DNA of 64,000 nucleotides from Streptomyces sp. NBC_00154. GTDB taxonomy: Bacteria > Actinomycetota > Actinomycetes > Streptomycetales > Streptomycetaceae. Shown here one piece after another: positions 57,503-64,000 of this stretch; the stretch's first letter is position 1; each line of letters starts with the position of its first letter. The notes below the pieces were generated by a model. The model was given only the letters and a program-made list of their open reading frames with translations, was not told the origin of the DNA and searched no databases. Location: the NCBI RefSeq assembly GCF_026342835.1, contig NZ_JAPEMI010000003.1, positions 248,001 through 312,000 on the forward strand, written 5' to 3'. The position numbers and the translations under genes were made by a program.

Positions 57503-60294
57503 CGCATATCTCCTGCCCTGAGTTCAGTGATCGATCCGCGGCGCCCTGCCCACCAGGCCTGTCCGGCGGCCACCGCCCCCGCCAGCGCCACCACACCCAA
57601 CGCGGGCAATGCCAGCGACCACGCGTCGGCACGCAACGAGACATCGGCCTCGGACGCGAGGCCGGGAACGGAAGCGAGCGCCAGTTGGGTCAGATCCACT
57701 CCCGGTGCCAGCAGCCAAACCGTTGCCCAGCCGACCAGGAGGCCGCCCAGAGCGGCCACGGACGCCTGCGGCAACGCCTCCAGAAGGAGGAGCCGGCGGC
57801 CCTGTCGACGGGTGAGGCCCATGGTGCGCAACCTGGCCAGTAGAGCGGTCCGTTCCGGCGCGGACTGGAGCAGCGAGAGCAGCAGTGCCAGCACGGCGTA
57901 GCCCGCACCCGCAACGATCGCCGCCGCGTAGATCCGTTCGCTCCCGGTCTGTAGGGGCGAGTCGGCGAGCGAGGCTCGCACCTCGCTGCGCAGCTGCACG
58001 TTGACATCCTTTCCCCCGGCGCGTGCGGCTGCCTGCAGCGCTCTGCCGTCCAGCTCGTCACCAGAGGCCAGGAGGACCGTGGTCGCGACACGTTGTCTCA
58101 GCTTGGAGGCATCTACGAGGAGGAATTCGGGTACGGCGACCGCAGGCATGCGGCTGCGCACCGCGACCACCCGAACGGTGAAGTCTTCGGCCGCCAGCCG
58201 GATCAGTTGCGGTTCGCGGCCAATCGTCTCGGCTACGCCTGGCGAGGCGATCGCGTTCAGGACACCAGCCCCCTTCACGCCCGGGCTCTCCTGACGTACT
58301 CGGTCGGGGAACGTGTCGGACCCCAGTTCGCGGGTGATCCGTGCGTAGGACTGCGGTTCCACCCCGACCAGCGCAGGGGACATATCACCCTTGATCGGGT
58401 GGGCTCGGGGCAGGTCGAACGTGGGTCCGATCCACACAGGGGTAACCATCCGGACCCCGGGGACGTCCCGCACCGCCTGCTCGAGGCCGTCCGGGAGAGT
58501 CCCCGTCCCGGACGGGCCCGGGCGGGAGATCCTTGCGTCCGCGCCGACCGTCAGCAGCGCGGCGTGGCCCCGTGCGTCGGCGACCCCCGACAGCACAGCA
58601 CCTCCGAACGCCGCCGTGGTGAGGGCGATCAGCAGCGCCGGCAATGGCAGGACACCTGTCGCCGAGGATCGGCCCGCCCGAGCCAGCGACAGGAAGCCGA
58701 GTGCTCCACGCAGCCGTCCGGCCGGTCGGGCCGCCCACCGCAGGGGCAGGGGGTACAACCGTGCGAGCACCAGTGCCGCGATCAGCCCGACCAGCACCGG
58801 GCCTGCGCTCACCAAGTGGTCGCCCGAGTCGCTCGTGCCGCGGCGGCGGAGGGTCACCACGGCACCTACGGCGAGGAGCAGCAGGCTCAGTTCGGCGACG
58901 GTGCGCCGACGGCCGGGCCGGGCCTTGACGGCGTCGGCTCGCTCCGCGCGGAGCCGGGGCCTGCGGTGCAGCGCAAGCGCACAGACCGGCTGCGCCAGGC
59001 AGGCGAGCACCGTGACCGCCACTACCCCCACGGCTGCCGGCGCCAGCCGCCCTTCGGGCACCGACAGGATAGCGGCCACCAGGCCGACGCCGGATGCCGG
59101 CAGGGCGACGACGGCCGACTCGACGAGCAGCCTGCCCCCGATGCCGCGCAGCGACCCACCACGCGCCCGGAGCAACGCCAGCTCAGCGCCGCGCCGTGCG
59201 GCCGACAACCCACCGGTCATCGCCAAGGTCACTGCCGCTACCGTGCCGGTCCCGATCGCTGCCACCGCCACGACGGGGCGAACTGCGGAGCGCATCTCCA
59301 TGTGGGACGCGAGGATGTCGTCCATGTCGGTGGTCAAGGAAGCGTGCCGGCCGACCGCTTCCTTGAGGCGAAGTAGATCCGGTCCGCTCTCGAGCGAGGC
59401 CACACGGTCGCTGAGGAGGGGAAGCTGTTGAGCCGTCAGTCCCGTGACGTCCGGCGCGATGCGCCAATAGGCATGCGGCTCGCCGAGGGTGCCCAGCAGC
59501 GCGGGCGCCGCCTCGGGGGCGATGAGCAGCCCCGCGTTCCAGTACACGCGCGGAGGTCGACCGCCCGTGGAGGCCAAGCCAGGGTTGCGCAGAATCTGGT
59601 CGGCCGACCAGTAATTGCCCTTGGGCCGCATGGGGTCGACGATGCCGGTGATGCGCACGGCCAGAGCTTGGCTGTCTGACGTGCCGATGTGAACCAGGGA
59701 GCCTACGTGCATCCGCATCACTTTGGCCGTTGCGGTCGTCACGACGGCCTCGAGCTCCTTCGTCTGCATCGTCAGGCCGGCCGGGGCGGTCGGCAGCCGT
59801 CCTGTGCGGATGGTGGAGTGATGGGCGAGTCCGGCCTGTGCGGCGAGGGTGAACTCGGGCGGGAGCCCATCGGGACGCGGCAGCCAGGCTTCCTGGCCGA
59901 CCTGAAACTCGGTGGTCTGGACGCCGTACGCGGACTGCGTCGTGTCGGCGCGTACCGGTGCGGGCAGGAGCGGCAGAACCTTGCGGTACGCGGCCGCGAT
60001 CACCTGTGGGCGCAGTGCGTCCTCCCTGGCGGACTGCGGAAGTTCGAGGCCGGGTTGCGGCGTGGTCAGCTCCAGCGTGCTGCGGGCCGGGCGCGCGCCG
60101 GAGAGGCCCTGCCTCAGGCTGCTGGACTCGTTGGTGTCGACGGCTCGCGGGAACGCGGCGGCCAGGAAGGCCGTGAGCAGGACGAGCGCAGCGAAGGCGA
60201 GTGCGGAGCCCGGAGCGGTGCGCAACCGTGTCCTGGTCCATGGCGCGATCGGTCGCTGAGGCGTGATGTGCGGCCCGCCCGTACGGGTGGTCAT
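57499..60294 (-). CDS. ABC transporter permease, FtsX type, 931 residues
   Basis: From ATG 60294 (TTRTGGPHITPQRPIAPWTR) the protein has one N-terminal helix (about 30-50, LAFAALVLLTAFLAAAFP), a long outer domain, FtsX block 1 (about 325-460: PVVAVAAIGTGTVAAVTLAM, RRGAELALLRARGGSLRGIG, VGVVAVTVLACLAQPVCALA), further helices, a second outer domain and FtsX block 2 (about 790-920: GAGYAVLALLLSLLQSAPER, TALLARLRTMGLTRRQGRRL, LPQASVAALGGLLVGWATVW). The start lies 2 bases after the stop of the upstream permease (TGAGATG), so translation is coupled. It is much larger than MacB and resembles actinobacterial permeases with two FtsX domains. Confidence 0.9.
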   Translation of the reverse strand: MTTRTGGPHITPQRPIAPWTRTRLRTAPGSALAFAALVLLTAFLAAAFPRAVDTNESSSLRQGLSGARPARSTLELTTPQPGLELPQSAREDALRPQVIAAAYRKVLPLLPAPVRADTTQSAYGVQTTEFQVGQEAWLPRPDGLPPEFTLAAQAGLAHHSTIRTGRLPTAPAGLTMQTKELEAVVTTATAKVMRMHVGSLVHIGTSDSQALAVRITGIVDPMRPKGNYWSADQILRNPGLASTGGRPPRVYWNAGLLIAPEAAPALLGTLGEPHAYWRIAPDVTGLTAQQLPLLSDRVASLESGPDLLRLKEAVGRHASLTTDMDDILASHMEMRSAVRPVVAVAAIGTGTVAAVTLAMTGGLSAARRGAELALLRARGGSLRGIGGRLLVESAVVALPASGVGLVAAILSVPEGRLAPAAVGVVAVTVLACLAQPVCALALHRRPRLRAERADAVKARPGRRRTVAELSLLLLAVGAVVTLRRRGTSDSGDHLVSAGPVLVGLIAALVLARLYPLPLRWAARPAGRLRGALGFLSLARAGRSSATGVLPLPALLIALTTAAFGGAVLSGVADARGHAALLTVGADARISRPGPSGTGTLPDGLEQAVRDVPGVRMVTPVWIGPTFDLPRAHPIKGDMSPALVGVEPQSYARITRELGSDTFPDRVRQESPGVKGAGVLNAIASPGVAETIGREPQLIRLAAEDFTVRVVAVRSRMPAVAVPEFLLVDASKLRQRVATTVLLASGDELDGRALQAAARAGGKDVNVQLRSEVRASLADSPLQTGSERIYAAAIVAGAGYAVLALLLSLLQSAPERTALLARLRTMGLTRRQGRRLLLLEALPQASVAALGGLLVGWATVWLLAPGVDLTQLALASVPGLASEADVSLRADAWSLALPALGVVALAGAVAAGQAWWAGRRGSITELRAGDMR

Positions 60295-60295
60295 C

Positions 60296-63200
60296 TCAGG
60301 CATCTCCCTGGTGGCGCAGCGTCCCTGCGGGTTCGGCGCGGCGCAGAGCGGTGACGGCAACGGTCAGCAGCGGCAGAAAGGCGACCCCGGCCAGCAGCAA
60401 GGTCACGTGGGACAGGGGTAGTTCGACCAGAATGTCGGGGGTCGGCCGGGTGGCGCGTCCGGTGAGGACGATCAGCGGCACCACCGCGCGGGTCAGTGCC
60501 GTCCCCAGGGCGGCGCCGGCCAACAGCGCCACGGCGATCAGTACGCTCTGCTCGGCAGCGACCGCCCAGGCAAGTCGACGTCGCGATGCGCCCAGGGCGT
60601 TCAGAACGGCCAGCTCTGCGGAGCGTTCGCGCAGAGAGCCGACTGCGCCGACGGCGAACCCGATCGCGGCGAGCACCGCGGCCGCGAGCGCGACGGCCGG
60701 CAGTGCCTGGCGCGGCCCTGCACCGAGCGGGTCGTCGAACAGTTGCTCGGCGACCTCGTCGCGCACCAGAACATCGGCCGGATCGGCATTGGGCCGCGAG
60801 CGCAACGCGTCGGCAACCGCGGCGGTCCTCCCGGGAGCGGCTCTCAGCCACCATTCGGTGGGGGCGGGCGGGGCGCTCCCACGACGGGCGAACAGCTCGT
60901 TGACGGCGCGGAGGTCCAGCAGCAACGCGCCGCCGTCGGTGTCCGTGGCGCCCGGCCCTGTGGTGGAGGTGGATTCGCCGGATCCGTCCGGGGCAGTGGC
61001 GTTCGCTTCGGGGCCAGTGGTCGGCAGCTGCCGTACGGTCCCGACGACCTTCACCCGCACGTCCTCGCCGGCCAGGGTGACGTCGACGCTCTGGCCCCGC
61101 CGCGCGCCCGCCGCGCGCAGGAACGCGTCCGTCGCGATCGCGGCGAGCTGCCGGGGAGGGGCGGGCCGCTCGGCTGTGAGGCGGAGCTCCGTGCTCTCCA
61201 TAGGGGGATACGGAGCATCTTTGTCCACTGTCGATGCAACGCGGTACGCAACGGTCAGCGGTCGCGCCGCCGAGGGCCGCGATGCCGCCGGCGGCTGCGC
61301 GATGCCGTCCAGTGTGCCCGTGCTGCTGCCCTGCCAGCGCAGCCCGTTCGGCACGGCGACTGCACGCGGCCTCGCGCGGTCCGGGCCCTGGGCGAGCACC
61401 TGCTCCACGCTGAAGCGCAGGTTGCTGTTCATACCCGGCAACACTTGGCCGTCCAGCCTCAGCCCTGTGATCGTCAGGGGCCCCACAGGGGAAGCGCGCC
61501 TGCCCCCGCCGGTTTTGTCCAGATCCAGGGTGCGTGCGTGGATCGCGCCGTCGGCCGCGACCGTTCCTGCGGGCAGCCTGTGCACCAGCCCGTAGCCGTC
61601 TTCCACCACCACGGTGGCTGTGGCAACGAATCCCTTCGGCGCCGATTTCGTCCGCTCGTCATGAAGGCGCAGACGGAGGGTGATCCGGCTGGTGCCGTCG
61701 GGCAGCACAAGACCCGGCCGGGCGTCGGCCCCGTGGGAGCGGACGGCGGCCAGCAGCCGACCGGCCTTCCCGTCGGCATGGTCCTCTCGCAACAGCAAGT
61801 GCTGTTCCGCTTGTGCAGTGTCCAGAGCCAGCACGGTGGCGACGCGGTTGCCCGACAAGCCAAGTGCGGTGCGGTGAGCGGGCGCGGCGGCCAGGACTCC
61901 TGGCTGGGACGCGTACTGACCGGCGTCACCGGGGCTGACGACATCGTTGTCCCGTACCCGGATCGAGGCCCCGACACGAAAGTCGGCCTGATCGCCCTGC
62001 GAGCGGTCCCAGGAGGCGCTCTGCCCGATGGCCAGCATGCCCATCGACACCGCGAGCACCACCAGCAGGACCGGCCCTGCGCCGCGCTGTGGTCGACGGC
62101 TGAACTGCCAAGCGGCAAGTGCGGCGGGCAGCTTGCGTCCGCCTGCCGCCCTGGGCTCGACGAACCGCGCAGCGGGCGGCATCAGACGGAGGATGAGTAC
62201 CGTGCCCGCCAGCAAGGCCAGCGCGGGCGTGGCGACCAGCAACGGATCGACGCCCAGGCGACCGCTCCGGTCATCACTGAGTACACCTGTGCCGGAGTGC
62301 GACGTCTGCCGGTTCAGTTGCCAGTACGCCACAGCGGCGACGGCCAACAGCGCGATGTCTGCTCCTGCACGCAGCGGTGCGGGCAGCGCTGTGGCCCGAC
62401 CTGGGCGCCGGCCGGCGCCGGCTGACACGGCGGGTGCCACCACCGCCGCGGCACAGCACACCGCGACCAGGCCCGCCGCCAGCCAGACGGAAGGTCCCGC
62501 GGCGTCATCGAATCGCAACCCGATGCGGCCGAGCGAAGAACGTTCCACCAGCTGTCGGGAGAGCGGACCCGCGAGCAGTGGTGCGCACAGGGCCGCCGGC
62601 AGGGCCAGCAGCACCGCCTCCAGCGCGGCGAGGCCCGTGATCCGGCGGCGCGAACCTCCGCGGGCCCGCAGCAGATCGGTCTCCCCGGCCCGCTCGCTGC
62701 TCAGCAGGCGAGCGACCAGCATCAGCGCGCACGCAGCCAGCACCACCAGCTGCACTGCGACGATCACCAGAGTGGAGCGGGACACCGTCAGTGTGCGCTC
62801 AGCCTGCACAAGTACCGTCGGCAGGCCGGTGCGTACGGTGACCGACCCGGCGAACACCGGGTCCTTGCGCAGCGCAGTGGATCCGCGTTCGGCAGCGGAT
62901 CGCAGCGCTGCTATCCGTTCGGTGCCGAGCCCGCGGAAGTCGGCCGCGGCCAACCAGGCAGTGGCCCCCTGCGATGTCCGAGGCGAGGCGAGCACGGACG
63001 GATCGGCCATCAGCGGCCCGTACGTGGTGAAGGCAAGGGTCCGCACCCCGTGCCCGCCGAGACTGTCCAGCTGCCAGTACGGGTCGGTCGTGTCGGCGGC
63101 CCGGTACAAGCCGGTAATGCGTATGTCCACCGGCTTGTCCGACACCCGGTCGGCAAGCGTCAACTGGGCACCCGGCCGGAGTCTCAGCTGTTTCGCGGCC

Positions 63201-63664
63201 GCCTCGGGGAGGGCGACCGGGAGAGGCTGCGCCGCTGTCCCGACGGGCCCTGGCAGTGTTCCCTCGACGAGTTCGATCCGCGACCGGTCCAGCACCGCGA
63301 ACTCCGTGAGGTCGGGGAGCTCGGCCCCGGCCACCGCACCCGTCAGCTGCCGCGGCAGCGCATAGGACCCCGAGCGCTCGAGGTCATGCACCGTGACCGG
63401 CAGTCCGTCGAAGGTCTGCCGTGCGCCCCGCTCCACGGCCTCTGCGGCCGCGTGCCGCCGATCGGACGGGACGTGTGCGCTGACGACGAGAGCGGCGGCC
63501 CCCGCATCCCGGTGGCCGAGACTGTGTTGCAACGCGGCTTTGCCCACGGCGCCGGAGAACGCAACAAGCACGGCAAGGACGCACGTAGTCAGCAAAACAG
63601 CCAGCAGGGAAGCTGCCAGGAGCAGACGGTGGGCTCTGATACGTAGAAGAATGAACGCCGTCAC
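60296..63664 (-). CDS. ABC transporter permease, FtsX type, 1,122 residues
   Basis: The start is GTG 63664 (TAFILLRIRAHRLLLAASLL), because the 97 residues of open frame further upstream are low-complexity. One N-terminal helix (about 15-42) is followed by a large outer domain, an FtsX block at about 270-480 (TVSRSTLVIVAVQLVVLAAC, SERAGETDLLRARGGSRRRI), a second long outer part, and FtsX block 2 near the C-terminus (about 1000-1115: AVLAAIGFAVGAVGSLRERS, AELAVLNALGASRRRLAWAV, VALLAGAALGTALTRAV). It is the first gene of the ABC operon, with the second permease and the ATPase following in coupled order. The promoter must lie in the last 336 bases of the window. The transported compound is not known. 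Confidence 0.85.
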   Translation of the reverse strand: MTAFILLRIRAHRLLLAASLLAVLLTTCVLAVLVAFSGAVGKAALQHSLGHRDAGAAALVVSAHVPSDRRHAAAEAVERGARQTFDGLPVTVHDLERSGSYALPRQLTGAVAGAELPDLTEFAVLDRSRIELVEGTLPGPVGTAAQPLPVALPEAAAKQLRLRPGAQLTLADRVSDKPVDIRITGLYRAADTTDPYWQLDSLGGHGVRTLAFTTYGPLMADPSVLASPRTSQGATAWLAAADFRGLGTERIAALRSAAERGSTALRKDPVFAGSVTVRTGLPTVLVQAERTLTVSRSTLVIVAVQLVVLAACALMLVARLLSSERAGETDLLRARGGSRRRITGLAALEAVLLALPAALCAPLLAGPLSRQLVERSSLGRIGLRFDDAAGPSVWLAAGLVAVCCAAAVVAPAVSAGAGRRPGRATALPAPLRAGADIALLAVAAVAYWQLNRQTSHSGTGVLSDDRSGRLGVDPLLVATPALALLAGTVLILRLMPPAARFVEPRAAGGRKLPAALAAWQFSRRPQRGAGPVLLVVLAVSMGMLAIGQSASWDRSQGDQADFRVGASIRVRDNDVVSPGDAGQYASQPGVLAAAPAHRTALGLSGNRVATVLALDTAQAEQHLLLREDHADGKAGRLLAAVRSHGADARPGLVLPDGTSRITLRLRLHDERTKSAPKGFVATATVVVEDGYGLVHRLPAGTVAADGAIHARTLDLDKTGGGRRASPVGPLTITGLRLDGQVLPGMNSNLRFSVEQVLAQGPDRARPRAVAVPNGLRWQGSSTGTLDGIAQPPAASRPSAARPLTVAYRVASTVDKDAPYPPMESTELRLTAERPAPPRQLAAIATDAFLRAAGARRGQSVDVTLAGEDVRVKVVGTVRQLPTTGPEANATAPDGSGESTSTTGPGATDTDGGALLLDLRAVNELFARRGSAPPAPTEWWLRAAPGRTAAVADALRSRPNADPADVLVRDEVAEQLFDDPLGAGPRQALPAVALAAAVLAAIGFAVGAVGSLRERSAELAVLNALGASRRRLAWAVAAEQSVLIAVALLAGAALGTALTRAVVPLIVLTGRATRPTPDILVELPLSHVTLLLAGVAFLPLLTVAVTALRRAEPAGTLRHQGDA

Positions 63665-64000
63665 ACTGCTTCCTGCCTCTTCCCTCAGGACCGGACCACG
63701 TTTTGTCGCACGGAAACATAACATGTGACACTGGACAGGAAACGGTTGAGTGTTCAAGACTCGTGTGATCGCGATCTGAACCTGTACGGGGCCGGCAACC
63801 GTGTCCGCTCCCCCGCAGGCGACGACGCTTGAGCTGCGAACGAGGCCTTCTCGGCCATCCCAACCTCCGCCGCTCGGAGGCACGGCCTGCTCTCCATGGG
63901 GTCCTGCCACGATCAATTCCGAACAGGCACCGTAGGCGTGGTCGGCACCGTGCACCGTCGCGGTTCCTGCCCCAGACCGGGATGCCGCACCGCATCAGGA
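63665..64000. promoter_or_regulatory. Upstream region of the ABC exporter operon
   Basis: No gene is recognised. On the minus strand, an A/T-rich patch (about 63700-63725, containing tgttatgttt) is the best promoter candidate, 40-60 bases before the start. The rest is low-complexity shadow to the window end. Confidence 0.4.

Noticed and set aside
60743..62425. Open frame of 560 codons on the plus strand inside the large ABC permease
   Set aside because: Shadow of the permease; no start signal or domain.
1..64000. CRISPR arrays, tRNA or rRNA genes
   Set aside because: No regularly spaced repeats of 25-40 bases and no cloverleaf or rRNA-like conserved sequence was noticed on either strand.

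Overview
The window is very GC-rich, with codon use biased to G/C in the third position. Its proteins (IS110, IS481, ISL3, IS1380 and Tn3-type transposases, ECF41 sigma factors, a PucR/xanthine dehydrogenase locus, subtilisin-like proteases, FtsX-type ABC exporters) are typical of Streptomyces. The density of insertion sequences, gene fragments and small hypothetical genes, with no ribosomal, tRNA or central-metabolism genes, fits an accessory region such as a chromosome arm or a large linear plasmid. That placement is inference.

Layout. 1-4.6 kb: short single genes of immunity-like or unknown type (YrhB-like, DUF3885-like, DUF2461) around an IS5 scar. 4.7-10.3 kb: remnants of a DUF2326 ATPase and a TrwC/MobF relaxase, an RHH antitoxin / Fic-like toxin pair with a repeat operator, a lipoprotein, a phosphoribosyltransferase-hydrolase operon cut at both ends, an IS5-type element and a coiled-coil/winged-helix gene. 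10.7-15 kb: universal stress protein, a DMT transporter pseudogene, a DUF2231 membrane protein and a secreted double ferritin-like protein. 15.1-25.7 kb: mobile-element cluster (ISL3, IS3, IS481, Tn3, integrase fragments, IS1380) with fragments of a caspase-like protease and a Pls-type synthetase; IS1380 sits exactly inside an MFS gene.

25.7-41 kb is the best preserved metabolic part: an FtsX-type ABC exporter divergent from a two-component system; a double alpha/beta hydrolase divergent from a MerR regulator over a classical 19-bp-spacer promoter; NAD-dependent formate dehydrogenase behind a LysR gene; a Mo-binding TOBE protein; decayed pucR and xanthine dehydrogenase FAD-subunit genes; and a fumarate reductase-type flavoprotein. 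41-50 kb: two convergent ECF41-like sigma factors, IS110 and IS4 elements, and a secreted peptidoglycan amidase. 50-64 kb: a 1,241-residue subtilase, small coiled-coil proteins, a coiled-coil/winged-helix protein, and an ABC exporter of one ATPase and two very large permeases.

Functional links supported by layout: ABC exporter with HK/RR (25.7-31 kb), MerR with hydrolase, LysR with formate dehydrogenase, antitoxin with toxin, and ATPase with two permeases (56.5-63.7 kb). No intact defence system, CRISPR array, RNA gene or biosynthetic cluster was seen. The most unusual items are a family of coiled-coil proteins, some with a winged helix, scattered over the window; an IS1380 insertion whose precise excision would restore a transporter; and a hydrolase domain whose nucleophile serine is replaced by aspartate. 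All family names come from recognising sequence patterns by eye; no database search was run.
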